Source: Natrinema hispanicum (GTDB lineage Archaea; Halobacteriota; Halobacteria; Halobacteriales; Natrialbaceae). Taken from it: DNA of 64,000 bases. This document shows positions 19,521-28,723 of this stretch, one piece after another. The notes below the pieces were generated by a model that saw only the letters and a list, made by a program, of their open reading frames with translations, was not told the origin of the DNA and ran no database searches. The position numbers were made by a program, and so were the translations under genes. The DNA is taken from NCBI RefSeq assembly GCF_004217335.1, contig NZ_SHMP01000004.1:620001-684000 (forward strand). Direction: 5' to 3'. Numbering within the stretch: position 1 is the stretch's first letter; each line of letters begins with the position of its first letter.

Positions 19521-21323
19521 ATGTGTGGTATCGTCGGGTATGTTGGGACGTCCAACGGTGTCGACGCCGTCGATGTCGTCCTCGATGGCCTGTCAAGTCT
19601 CGAGTATCGCGGCTATGACTCTGCCGGCCTTGCTGTGCCAACACCGTCGGTGAGGGTTCACAAGACAGAGGGCGAGCTATCAGCACTCGAGAACACGGTT
19701 CCGAGAGACGAACTCGAGGGTGCATTGACTGGGATCGGCCATACGCGCTGGAGTACGCACGGTCCCCCATCCGATGTGAACGCACATCCTCATCGCGACG
19801 AAGCGGATCGCGTTGCCGTGGTTCACAATGGGATCATCGAGAACTACCAGCGACTTCGCGATGACCTCGTCGATGCCGGAATCACGTTCCAGAGTGAGAC
19901 CGACACCGAAGTCGTCCCGCAGTTAATCGGTCGCTATCTCGACCGCGGCGCGGCTCCTGAGGAAGCGTTCCGACTGGCGATCGATCAACTCGAGGGTAGT
20001 TACGCGATTGCCGCCGTCTTCGATGGATCGGAGACTGTGTATGCGGCTCGACAAGACTCTCCGCTCGTCGTTGGCCTCGGCGAGACCGGAACGTATCTCG
20101 CGAGTGACGTCCCCGCGTTCGTTGAGCACACGGATCGCGTCTGTTATCTCGAGGATGGCGATTTCGTTCGGCTGACTGCCGACGATGCTGTCGTCACCGA
20201 TGCGGAGGGCAACTCCGTCGACCGGCCGATAGAAACGGTTGCGTGGGATCCCGAAGACGCAGAAAAGAGTGGTTATGACCACTACATGCTCAAAGAAATC
20301 CACGAGCAGCCGAAAGCCCTGCGGCAGTGTCTTCGCGGTCGAATCGACGATCTCGATGGAGCGGTCGATCTCGAAGACCTTGCTGACCTCGACCACGAGG
20401 GGCCGGTACAGTTCGTCGCCTGCGGGACGTCGTATCACGCGGCGCTGTTCGGCGCTGAGCGACTCCGGGAAGCAGGGGTTCGGGCGCAGGCGTTTCTTGC
20501 CAGCGAGTACGCGAGCGATCGCGTCCCCATCGACGATGAGACCCTCGTCGTCGGCGTTACCCAGAGCGGCGAAACGGCTGATACATTACGCGCGCTTCGA
20601 GAGGCCGCCCGCGCCGGGGCGACGACGCTTGCAGTGACCAATACGGTCGCCAGTTCGGCTGCACGGGAGTGTGATCACACCCTCTATATCAGGGCTGGTC
20701 CCGAGATCGGCGTTGCCGCAACGAAGACCTTCGCAAGCCAGCAGTTGGCACTCGCCCTCTTGGCATTCACACTCGGCGACGGGCCGACTCGCGAAGAGCT
20801 CGAGGCACTCCGGGATATTCCTGGCCAGGTCAGGACCGTCCTCGAGACGACGGACGCACGGGCGATCGCCGAGGAGTACGTCGACGCCGACGCCTACTTC
20901 TTCATCGGCCGTGGGTACCAGTACCCGGTCGCACTCGAGGGCGCGCTGAAGATGAAAGAGATTACCTACCGACATGCAGAAGGGTTCGCGGCTGGCGAAT
21001 TGAAACACGGTCCGCTCGCACTCGTGACCGAAGACACGCCAGTATTCGCGGTCGTCACCGGTGACGGCGAGACTGCCCGAAAGACCATCGGGAACGTCAA
21101 AGAAGTCGAAGCCCGCGATGCACCCGTTGTGGCGATCACTGACGGTGAGTCCGACGTGACACGGTATGCCGATCACGTCCTCGAGATTCCTGCCGTCGGC
21201 GATCTCGGTGGATCCGTGCTCGCGAACGTCCAGTTACAGTTGGTTGCCTACTGGGTTGCGAACCTACTTGGACGTTCGATTGATAAACCGCGTAATCTGG
21301 CCAAGAGCGTGACAGTCGAGTAA
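19521..21323 (+). CDS. glmS: Glutamine-fructose-6-phosphate aminotransferase, copy 1
   Basis: Makes glucosamine-6-phosphate, the entry point to amino-sugar nucleotides. The mature N-terminus CGIVGYVG carries the catalytic cysteine; HTRWSTHGPPSDVNAHPH and VHNGIIENYQ complete the glutaminase half. Two SIS domains follow (CGTSYHAALFG, TQSGETADTLRALREA, TKTFASQQLALALL), and the C-terminus RSIDKPRNLAKSVTVE is the family's invariant end. I chose the ATG at 19521, not 19515, because the nucleophile must follow the initiator. 600 residues, intact. Same operon as the GlmU-like gene. Confidence 0.95.
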   Translation: MCGIVGYVGTSNGVDAVDVVLDGLSSLEYRGYDSAGLAVPTPSVRVHKTEGELSALENTVPRDELEGALTGIGHTRWSTHGPPSDVNAHPHRDEADRVAVVHNGIIENYQRLRDDLVDAGITFQSETDTEVVPQLIGRYLDRGAAPEEAFRLAIDQLEGSYAIAAVFDGSETVYAARQDSPLVVGLGETGTYLASDVPAFVEHTDRVCYLEDGDFVRLTADDAVVTDAEGNSVDRPIETVAWDPEDAEKSGYDHYMLKEIHEQPKALRQCLRGRIDDLDGAVDLEDLADLDHEGPVQFVACGTSYHAALFGAERLREAGVRAQAFLASEYASDRVPIDDETLVVGVTQSGETADTLRALREAARAGATTLAVTNTVASSAARECDHTLYIRAGPEIGVAATKTFASQQLALALLAFTLGDGPTREELEALRDIPGQVRTVLETTDARAIAEEYVDADAYFFIGRGYQYPVALEGALKMKEITYRHAEGFAAGELKHGPLALVTEDTPVFAVVTGDGETARKTIGNVKEVEARDAPVVAITDGESDVTRYADHVLEIPAVGDLGGSVLANVQLQLVAYWVANLLGRSIDKPRNLAKSVTVE

Positions 21324-21404
21324 CTCAGACGCGCTTCACCTTCTCGATCGATCACTGACTTGAATCGGCTTCATTTAAGTGCTCGCACTATCGCATCATC
21401 ACCA

Positions 21405-22232
21405 GTGAGCCGAATCGACCTCGTCGTCGCAATCCTCGCCGGGATCGTTCAGGGAGTCGTTGAGTGGTTGCCCGTCTCGAGTCAGGGCAACCTTGCGCTG
21501 TTCCTGACGATCGCGGGAACCGACCCTGCGGTTGCGGTACAACTGGCGCTGTTCTTGCAGGTCGGTACGACACTCTCGGCGGCGGTCTACTACCGTGACG
21601 ATATTACGACAGCCATTCGGGCAGTGCCCGGCTGGCGACCCGACAGCGCGTACGCCGGTGAGAACGCCATCGCGTCGTATGTCGTTGTTGCCACGCTGAT
21701 GACCGGAGTTGTGGGGATCCCGCTGTACGTATATGCAGTCGATCTTGCAGGCCAACTCACTGGCGGCGTGTTCATCGCGGCCATCGGCGTTCTCCTAGTA
21801 CTCACGGGGATCCTTCAACTCGCCTCAGAGTCAGTGTCGATGGGGATCCGCGACGCGCCGACGCTGCCGGACTCGGTTCTAGTCGGTGCCGTTCAGGGTA
21901 TCGCAATCCTTCCAGGAATCTCACGGTCTGGTATCACGACGAGCGCACTGCTGTTTCGGAGCTACGATCCGCCGGCAGCGTTCCGGCTCTCCTTTCTGTT
22001 GTCGATCCCTGCCAGTCTCGGTGCAGCTGCTCTCACCATCACGGGTGCCGGTGGTCTTCCCGGTATCGAGCCAGTGCCTGCATTAGCGGCACTTGGAGTC
22101 AGTTCCTTCGTCGGCTATCTCACCATCGACGCCCTCATGCGGATCGTCGATCGCATCCCGTTCTGGGTCGTCTGTTTCGGCCTCGGTGGGTTCGCCATCG
22201 TCGGCGGAGGAGTTGTTTCGGTCGTCGTATGA
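21405..22232 (+). CDS. uppP: Undecaprenyl-diphosphatase-type lipid-PP phosphatase
   Basis: Membrane enzyme that dephosphorylates isoprenyl diphosphate lipid carriers; in archaea it probably recycles dolichyl or undecaprenyl carriers for glycan synthesis. The motifs are EWLPVSSQGNLALF (first active-site box) and LPGISRSGITTSALLF (second), inside about eight hydrophobic segments. I chose the GTG at 21405 (SRIDLVVAILAGIVQGVVEW), since the stretch from 21360 looks like promoter rather than coding sequence. It follows glmS by about 80 bases; the pairing with amino-sugar genes fits a glycosylation role. Confidence 0.85.
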   Translation: MSRIDLVVAILAGIVQGVVEWLPVSSQGNLALFLTIAGTDPAVAVQLALFLQVGTTLSAAVYYRDDITTAIRAVPGWRPDSAYAGENAIASYVVVATLMTGVVGIPLYVYAVDLAGQLTGGVFIAAIGVLLVLTGILQLASESVSMGIRDAPTLPDSVLVGAVQGIAILPGISRSGITTSALLFRSYDPPAAFRLSFLLSIPASLGAAALTITGAGGLPGIEPVPALAALGVSSFVGYLTIDALMRIVDRIPFWVVCFGLGGFAIVGGGVVSVVV

Positions 22233-22272
22233 GCAAGCGACGTTGCAGTCTACAGGCGGAGCAAGCCGAGTG

Positions 22273-22302
22273 CCTCAGGGCATGACCCCGAGGCGGTTCA
22301 CA
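22273..22302 (+). repeat. Solitary hairpin resembling the right end of the TnpB element
   Basis: CCTCAGGGCATGACCCCGAGG followed by CGGTTCAC matches, with two changes, the hairpin and edge sequence just after the TnpB gene at 41187-41215. No transposase lies beside it, so it is probably a relic or a solo end. Confidence 0.5.
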
Positions 22303-23095
22303 CTATCGAGATCACGACGATGGTAATCCCGGTAATGCCAGCGAGGACACCGACCGCACGTGCTAGCTGCTCACCCCACGCAACTGTCCGTTCGAGCGAG
22401 AGCACCACTGCGATGAGCGCCATCCAGACGATGTTCATCGAACCTACAATCACTATAAACGCGAACAGAGCCCAACAGCACCCGACACAGAAAACGGCGA
22501 ACTGCCAGCTCATCCGTACGGCACCACGAACTCCCGGTCGGTGGTGACTCATCAGGAAACCGAGCGGGGACCGACAATACCGCAGACACCGGTATTTGTA
22601 CGGTGAGAGCTGATATCCCGACAGGAGTAGCAGTGTCCCACCTATCAGGGGCCCACCGTGAGCGTTCGCAAGGCTGGCAATTGGCACTAAAGTATTGACC
22701 ACGAGCGGTACGACACCGGTTAGCGTCCAGACAAGCGCGTACGTTCCGATAAACGCACCAACTCGTGCTGCTTTCCCAGTAGTTGTCGTTCCCTCGAGCG
22801 TCTTGGAATACAGTCGGAAGAGAGGAACTGACGACGGGTACATCATAGCGATCATCATCACGCCCCACATGACCAGATAGAGACCGATACCTGTGATCCC
22901 GTTTGAGAGCGCCATCGCCTCTGGAACTCCAGGATCGGACATTTGCATCTGCATGGCCATCTCTCCACCAGGCATCGGGAGCCAGCGACCGACGACTGCC
23001 GCCCACGCGAGCAATGCGATTGTGTAGGTGACGAGCGCGACGATTGGAATGCGCCGGCGGGTAATTCGGTCCCGGAACGAGTCCTGTGTTCCCAT
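22298..23095 (-). CDS. DUF2182 integral membrane protein
   Basis: About seven hydrophobic segments, with the DUF2182 features MWGVMMIAMMYPSSVPLF and CVGCCWALFAF; Met/Cys-rich patches in this family suggest metal handling. The start at 23095 (MGTQDSFRDRITRRRIP) is chosen over 23185 because the extra 30 residues look non-coding. Paired with the DUF1326 gene 32 bases upstream on the same strand; these two families are often neighbours. Exact role unknown. Confidence 0.78.
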   Translation of the reverse strand: MGTQDSFRDRITRRRIPIVALVTYTIALLAWAAVVGRWLPMPGGEMAMQMQMSDPGVPEAMALSNGITGIGLYLVMWGVMMIAMMYPSSVPLFRLYSKTLEGTTTTGKAARVGAFIGTYALVWTLTGVVPLVVNTLVPIASLANAHGGPLIGGTLLLLSGYQLSPYKYRCLRYCRSPLGFLMSHHRPGVRGAVRMSWQFAVFCVGCCWALFAFIVIVGSMNIVWMALIAVVLSLERTVAWGEQLARAVGVLAGITGITIVVISIV

Positions 23096-23127
23096 GATTG
23101 ATCGTCTGGACCGCTGTCCCACCACCG

Positions 23128-23739
23128 TCAGGAGTTCGCCAGTTCGAAGTCGCCGAGGTAGGCGTTGTTCCCCGAAACGTCCCACGTGAACTGGTCGTCA
23201 TAGGAGACAGTGGCTGTCGTCGATTTCCCAGTTTGCACCTCGTGGCTCTCCGTCAGCGGGTGGGGCGAAATCGTGCCGACCTCCTCGTTGAACCCAACCG
23301 CACCGCCTGCGTCCATTTCGAGAACATCCCCAATCTCGACGGAGAACTCCGACCCGTCTCGAGAGAAACTGATTGGGACAGTCGCGACATCGGCAGACTT
23401 GACATGGGTGTCGGCGACGGGTGCCCAGATACCGCCGGCGCGACCGAAGTAGATGTCCTCGATGGCCTCGCGCTGATCGTCGTCGGCTGTCTCGTCGATG
23501 AGTAGTACAATGTCCCATTCCGTCTCGGGACCGAACATGACGCCCTCCTCAGTCGAGATGAGCATGCTGACGTCTAAGCCGTTCAAGTCGACGTCGCCGT
23601 AGCTTCCCTCTTCAATATGCCACGCCAGCGAGACGTTACACACATCGTCGTCTGGCGATTCCAGCCACACGCACTGGCATGCGACGTCACAGTTGCAGGC
23701 TTCGACGTAGTCTCCCTTGATCGTCCATTCTTGTGTCAT
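23128..23739 (-). CDS. DUF1326 domain protein
   Basis: 203-residue soluble protein with the family's N-terminal cysteines YVEACNCDVACQCVWLESP, which could bind a metal ion. The rest is mainly beta (GDVDLNGLDVSMLIS, VPISFSRDGSEFSVEIGD). It lies directly upstream of a DUF2182 membrane protein, a recurrent pairing in bacteria and archaea, and is likely co-transcribed with it. No biochemical function is established to my knowledge. Confidence 0.8.
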   Translation of the reverse strand: MTQEWTIKGDYVEACNCDVACQCVWLESPDDDVCNVSLAWHIEEGSYGDVDLNGLDVSMLISTEEGVMFGPETEWDIVLLIDETADDDQREAIEDIYFGRAGGIWAPVADTHVKSADVATVPISFSRDGSEFSVEIGDVLEMDAGGAVGFNEEVGTISPHPLTESHEVQTGKSTTATVSYDDQFTWDVSGNNAYLGDFELANS

Positions 23740-24465
23740 GGGTAGACGCCCATGCTAATTGACAACGTATAGCTCGATAAAGCTATCTGGTGGAACATCT
23801 GACACCTGTAGACCGGCACGGTCGATGAAGATCGATTGCAATGGGAAGCACCCTCACAAACGGTCATAATCATCTCTGTCCCCCGCAAGATGACGTTGCG
23901 TGGCAATAGAGCGTAATTCTAGGAACAGGGGAAGAAAGGACTCGAGATCATTTCCCAACTCGAGTAGACACCCTAAAACAGGTGTCGTGAAGCAAAGCGG
24001 GCATCCCAGAAGCGTATTCGCGCTAGCAAGCACGATCGAAAACGGGTTGCTAAAGCCTCATAACCGGCTCCCGTCTATCGGTTTTGAATAATCGATAGCC
24101 CTCGCGCACTCGAGCAGTGAGCAGGAGTGCCCTCACTCATCGAGTGACTGCGGTCCCCAATACGGACAGCGTCTCGAGAAGCATCAAACAGGAGTTCAGA
24201 AGAGGATGTCCCTTTCATCTGATTTCCGTCGACTGAGGGGGTATGAGTCTGATAGACAGGTCGATTCCAATCCTGACTCGAGTACGAGAGTCCGATTTGT
24301 GCGAGCTACGATCTCAACAGCCATCCACTGCTCGAGCAATTCCCCGTCCTAGGTTCTCACTCGAGAGACCCCCACAGTAACACTTGCGGAGGGCAGAGCC
24401 GATTATGAGATATTTGAAGTTGAATGAAAAGACATCGCAGAAGGAGAACTACCCAGCCCAGTAAG
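23740..24465. other. Long intergenic stretch, no gene seen
   Basis: About 725 bases between the DUF1326 promoter side and the 3' end of the large ATPase gene. Only short, unconvincing ORFs are present. It marks the boundary between orderly chromosomal genes and the plasmid-like region. The TpsiC-arm-like piece at about 24262-24277 does not fold into a tRNA by eye, and I see no clear attachment repeat. Confidence 0.4.
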
Positions 24466-27400
24466 CTACGGGAGATCCGGCGAGCGATCCCGAAGCCACT
24501 CTGCAGGATAGACAGCCGTCATGCCAGGTGTGTCGATCCGGAATTGTTGGGGTGGCGTGGTCTTTGCATACGTTTTTTCGACTCGAGGAGGCCCCTCGAG
24601 CGGGTCGTTGAGCGCAGAGAGTATTTTGTGGCCATCGGCCTGTTTCATGACGACCCAGATTGCAGCCTCGGGTTCGCAAGCAGCCATCTTATCGAAATCG
24701 GCGGGTACCGCACGTCGGATGTCGTGGTTAATACGTTCAACCTCGGCTGTGACGATGATCTCGCCATCACCATCCATGCCTGCAAGGTCGAGTCGATGTT
24801 GATCGTCGAGTTCGTAATACGGTACGACATCGGTGACGTCCGATTCGGGGTCTTCGGCGTACGCTTCTTCGAGATGCTGCCGGATGACTTCGACTCCAAG
24901 GACGTGTTCACTGGATTCATCGAGATCACCGACCCCATGGCCGTAATCGACGCCTTTGCGATAGCTCTCACCAATTGTAGATCGGCCTTCCGACGAGACG
25001 GTGTAGAGACGGTGTGGATGATCCGTGTCGTGTCTGAGGAGGTCTGCCTCGAGCAGTGGAGCGATTTCGTCGGTTTCGATCCCGACGTACTCCTGCAGTC
25101 TAATCATCGAGTCGTGGAGAAGATCGTACTCGAGCGGATCATACCGAAGCTGCTGTGCGTTGTACACCGTTTGTAAGAAGAGCAGTTGTCGGTCACTCCA
25201 GTCAGAGAGGTCTCGCTCTTCGGCTGTGAGCTTGAGATTGATATCGCAGACAGGGATATCGTCAGACTCGACGTCTGTAAGTGAACGACAGCACTCAATC
25301 GACCGTTCCATCCCTTCGATGGTCGGATCGTAGCGGTTCTCACAGGATCCACAACAGAGGGCGTGTATCGAGTCGTCGTAGCTCACGTACTCGGGGAGCC
25401 GCTTCGTGTGTGGCAATAGCGAGTCAACTCGGAGTGTCTCCTCTTCGGTTATGTCATCGTCACCCGATCCGTTCTCGGTGCCTGGGTGATCGCTCTCATA
25501 TTTGAGTCCGGCTTCATTCCACGTCTCGAGTGCGGTGAGTTCGAATGCTGTGTTGAAGGCCTGATACTGCTCGTCGCCAAGTGGAGTCTCACTTGCGGGG
25601 TGTCCATCGGGAGCGGGTAGTGATCGTCCGAGAAACGGTCGTGGGGCAGGTGAGCCAAATGTGGCTGCAGGGCGGACGAGCCACTCGCCATGACGAATCG
25701 CTGCAAGCCGCCTGGCAACCTTTGTTGGTGGAACGTCGTCGGTCGCGAGCGCCTTCGCCAGGTCATCTTCGATGCTGACGTTGCCAACGACGAACGTTCC
25801 GATCTCGTTGAGCGCTTCTTCGTAGGTGTGATTCGACGGATCTGGAGAGTCGAGTTGCCCAGGGAATTGAACGCCGAGCATGAGGGAGAGGCCAAACGAT
25901 CTCCCTTGTGAGAGGAGGGTATCGACCAGTTGCGTCGCGGCGATGTCTTTCGCTTCCTCGAGATAGAGGTTGACTCGTGGGGGCTGTTGGTGTGACGTTT
26001 TCTGGGCTGCTGAACGTGCTTTCAGTGCAATCCACAGATTTGAGAGCAAGACGAGTGTCAGTGCGCGTTTAATCCGCTCTTCCATTCCACCGAAATCGAA
26101 GATAATGACGGTATCGTTGTCGATGACGTCTGTGAAATCGAAGTGAGGGTCTGTTTCGTCACTCTCAGTGTTGTCTTCCTCTGTGGGGGCATGATGGACG
26201 TGATCGAACAGCGGTGCAAGTCGGTCATCGGTTGCGATTATCTCGACTCGAGCCACGGCGCCACCGAGAACCATGTTGAAGACGTCTCGATCGCGTTCGA
26301 GCAACCCAGCGAAATACTCGGTGAGTCGTTCATCCGAAGTCGGTGGCGGTGTTTGATCGCTCAGTGTACGCTGGAGCGCCCGGTAGAGTTCTTTGTGTGA
26401 AACGGCGTCGGTGCCGTGAATCGGATCGTACAACGCTCGAAGGTGATTGCGAATCGCCTTCGTCGATTCCGTCGCCCCATAATACTGTTCTTCACCCATC
26501 AGCCCCGCGAGGATCTCTTCGTAATGGCCTGCGATTCTCGAGCGTGCTTCTTCTCGTGAGAGCCCGGAATCGAGTAGCGGCCTGATATCGAAAATCGATA
26601 GCGCGGGAAGTATCTCGGTGAGGTCGAAGTAGCTGACGTCCTCGAGGCCATCGTGTGCTGTGTAGTGTGCTTGGAGGTACTCCTCGGCTGTTCCCCCTCC
26701 CTTGTAATCGAAGAGGATCTCGGGGCCGTCTGTGGCCTCGACGTTCGACAGCATTGCACCAATCGTGAGGACGGATTTCCCGGAGCCTGTATCGCCGATG
26801 ATGAAGAGATGTCTATCCTGAAGTGTTGGTGGAAGGACGAACGGGTTTTGGTAGGGTTGGCGGTCATCGGTTAGTGGCATGCAGAGCGCCTGTCCGGGTC
26901 CCGTGTACTGTGCGAGATTATCCGGTGATGGCAGAGACAGGCCGGTTCGCTCGGATTGTCGAGCCCCGAGTGCTCGTTGACCAGATGGTGTGAGGCCAAC
27001 GCCGTCGATTAGACAGAACCCTGGGAGTTCGTCCGGTGCGACGACGATTCCAGCGCTCTCGTGTGACTTCCATGGGAGACGGCTTTCGAGCGTTCCGTAT
27101 GTTGGTTCGGGATAGGTTCGTCGACAGATGTCCTCGAAGAGTTGGCTTGCAGGCGTATGGCGGTCGGTATCGGTGATTAGGTGTCCGTGAATCGAATGAA
27201 AGGAACCACTGAGATGGCCGAACACGTTTGTGAGTCTTCGAGCGACTGTCTCAGCTTGTTGTGAGTTCGTGTCATCTGTGAGCGCCACTGCTCGAGCCGA
27301 AAGACAAAATGTCCGTCGAAGGTCACGCGTTTCGAGTTCGGTGAGACGGTCACGATATGGACGAGCGAGGTCCTCTGGCTCGAGTTTCTCTTCCGATTGA

Positions 27401-28248
27401 GGGAAGACGAAATTGAGGAGACGATCGGCTGGTGTGACGAGGGCGCGCTCGAGATCGTAGCGGTACCCTTCTGCATCGACCCGCTGATCGCCAAGCGGAC
27501 TGCAGACCACCTGATACACGACGGGGACCGCTGAATCACAGAGCGTTTCGACGAGCGTCGCCAGTGGGATACGACGGGAGTTCGATTTGTGTTTCTCTGG
27601 CTGCGTCTTTCGAGAGTGGTCGGTGAGTTCCTCGAACGATGCGAGCGAGGTTTGCCAGTCCTGGCGGATTTTCGCTACGCCGCGATACTCGACGCCAGCG
27701 GCGTATGGCTGACTTGGGGTGTCAGCGGTGGCTGGTGTTGAACTGTCGTTGTCTGTGGAGGGGGTACGAGACGGCTTGAGTTGTCGTGGATGCCAGTCGA
27801 CTTGTGTCAGTTCGTACGTATTTGGAAACGCCGTCCGAAGGATCGCCTCGAGTTCGTCAAGGAATGCATCGTGTGTTGTCCCGACAAGGTATCGAATGCT
27901 CGTATCCGGTTGGCCGTCAGCAACGAGCAGCCACTCTATGAGCGGTTGTTGGGTTCCCTTTCGGAGGGATAGTTGAGTACTCGAGTTTGAGAGGTTGTAG
28001 AGGCTCTCGTAGAGAATTGTCGTTGCCTGTGAGACAGCTGCATGGTTGAGTGGCTTTGTCGATGGCCGAATCTCGATATACGTTCGTGATTCGAGGGATG
28101 TGGGTGTGGACGTCGTGGGATCGACGTCTGTGATGTGTGATTGGGTACTCGAGTCGCAGGGACCGTCTCCGTCAGGGGTTGGATTCTGGTTTTTGGATGG
28201 TACAGTCGTCTCTCCAGTAGTCGGCGTGGTGTCTTTCTCTGTCGCCAT
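24466..28248 (-). CDS. Large VirB4/HerA-type conjugation ATPase
   Basis: 1260 residues. The Walker A motif IGDTGSGKSVLTIGAM is at about residue 485; DNDTVIIFDFGGMEER is the Walker B region (about 715); LYLEEAKDIAATQLVDTLL and QGRSFGLSLMLGVQFPGQL follow, the latter typical of VirB4/TraG/HerA proteins. The N-terminal 450 residues are the family's variable domain. A cysteine cluster (CCGSCENRYD, then ECC) at about 965-985 suggests a zinc-binding insert, and the C-terminal 250 residues may bind a partner or DNA. Long haloarchaeal ATPases of this kind mark plasmids and integrated elements. It is a lone gene, divergent from nothing close. Role in DNA transfer is inference. Confidence 0.8.
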   Translation of the reverse strand: MATEKDTTPTTGETTVPSKNQNPTPDGDGPCDSSTQSHITDVDPTTSTPTSLESRTYIEIRPSTKPLNHAAVSQATTILYESLYNLSNSSTQLSLRKGTQQPLIEWLLVADGQPDTSIRYLVGTTHDAFLDELEAILRTAFPNTYELTQVDWHPRQLKPSRTPSTDNDSSTPATADTPSQPYAAGVEYRGVAKIRQDWQTSLASFEELTDHSRKTQPEKHKSNSRRIPLATLVETLCDSAVPVVYQVVCSPLGDQRVDAEGYRYDLERALVTPADRLLNFVFPQSEEKLEPEDLARPYRDRLTELETRDLRRTFCLSARAVALTDDTNSQQAETVARRLTNVFGHLSGSFHSIHGHLITDTDRHTPASQLFEDICRRTYPEPTYGTLESRLPWKSHESAGIVVAPDELPGFCLIDGVGLTPSGQRALGARQSERTGLSLPSPDNLAQYTGPGQALCMPLTDDRQPYQNPFVLPPTLQDRHLFIIGDTGSGKSVLTIGAMLSNVEATDGPEILFDYKGGGTAEEYLQAHYTAHDGLEDVSYFDLTEILPALSIFDIRPLLDSGLSREEARSRIAGHYEEILAGLMGEEQYYGATESTKAIRNHLRALYDPIHGTDAVSHKELYRALQRTLSDQTPPPTSDERLTEYFAGLLERDRDVFNMVLGGAVARVEIIATDDRLAPLFDHVHHAPTEEDNTESDETDPHFDFTDVIDNDTVIIFDFGGMEERIKRALTLVLLSNLWIALKARSAAQKTSHQQPPRVNLYLEEAKDIAATQLVDTLLSQGRSFGLSLMLGVQFPGQLDSPDPSNHTYEEALNEIGTFVVGNVSIEDDLAKALATDDVPPTKVARRLAAIRHGEWLVRPAATFGSPAPRPFLGRSLPAPDGHPASETPLGDEQYQAFNTAFELTALETWNEAGLKYESDHPGTENGSGDDDITEEETLRVDSLLPHTKRLPEYVSYDDSIHALCCGSCENRYDPTIEGMERSIECCRSLTDVESDDIPVCDINLKLTAEERDLSDWSDRQLLFLQTVYNAQQLRYDPLEYDLLHDSMIRLQEYVGIETDEIAPLLEADLLRHDTDHPHRLYTVSSEGRSTIGESYRKGVDYGHGVGDLDESSEHVLGVEVIRQHLEEAYAEDPESDVTDVVPYYELDDQHRLDLAGMDGDGEIIVTAEVERINHDIRRAVPADFDKMAACEPEAAIWVVMKQADGHKILSALNDPLEGPPRVEKTYAKTTPPQQFRIDTPGMTAVYPAEWLRDRSPDLP

Positions 28249-28471
28249 TGGTTAGAAAGAGAGCTAGATGCAGCCAGCGCTCGGATACTGTATTCGAGAA
28301 CGCTTCTGATACTGTGACTCTCAATACGCGGAGAATAGTTTCGACTCTTATAAACGGCTATTAGAGGTGAGTGAACTGTCTTTGTAGTCGATAGGCTGGA
28401 GGAGGAAAAGAAGCAGGTTGATGCTCGAGATGCTATAGTGTATCACTGAATATTGCTTCACGCTGCAGTGA

Positions 28472-28723
28472 GAGAGTACATTTCGTGTGCTTCACTGAGG
28501 TAGGGAAGCGAACCAGTTGGTTGGTATGAGAGTACATTTCGTGTGCTTCACTGAGGTAGGGAAGCGAACCAGTTGGTTGGTATGAGAGTACATTTCGTGT
28601 GCTTTCAGACAGGGAAGGAGACCAGTAGGTTGGGTGCTTGAGAGTACATTTCGTGTGCTTTCTCAAGAATTGAGAAATCATCGCGAAACAGTCATCCGTA
28701 ATAGAATGGTATTTCGTGTGCTT
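28472..28723 (+). repeat. Iteron array beside orc1/cdc6, 56-bp period
   Basis: TACATTTCGTGTGCTT occurs in four copies whose starts are exactly 56 bases apart (core ATTTCGTGTGCTT at 28480, 28536, 28592, 28648), with a fifth, 63 bases further on (28711), overlapping the orc1/cdc6 stop codon. The first two whole 56-bp units are identical; the third and fourth keep only the core and drift in between. These look like binding sites for the adjacent initiator protein. Confidence 0.8.

Noticed and set aside
24250..24290. Possible tRNA fragment (T-arm-like GGTCGATTCCAATCC) at the element's edge
   Set aside because: No acceptor stem or anticodon arm could be paired by eye on either strand.
24478..25176. 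Plus-strand ORFs of up to 250 residues over the large ATPase gene
   Set aside because: They are complementary-strand shadows of a long, motif-bearing gene.
28472..28720. Regular repeats resembling a short CRISPR array
   Set aside because: The intervening sequences of the first units are identical, the period is 56 with a 16-20 base core, there are no cas genes, and the array touches an orc1/cdc6 gene; iterons fit better.
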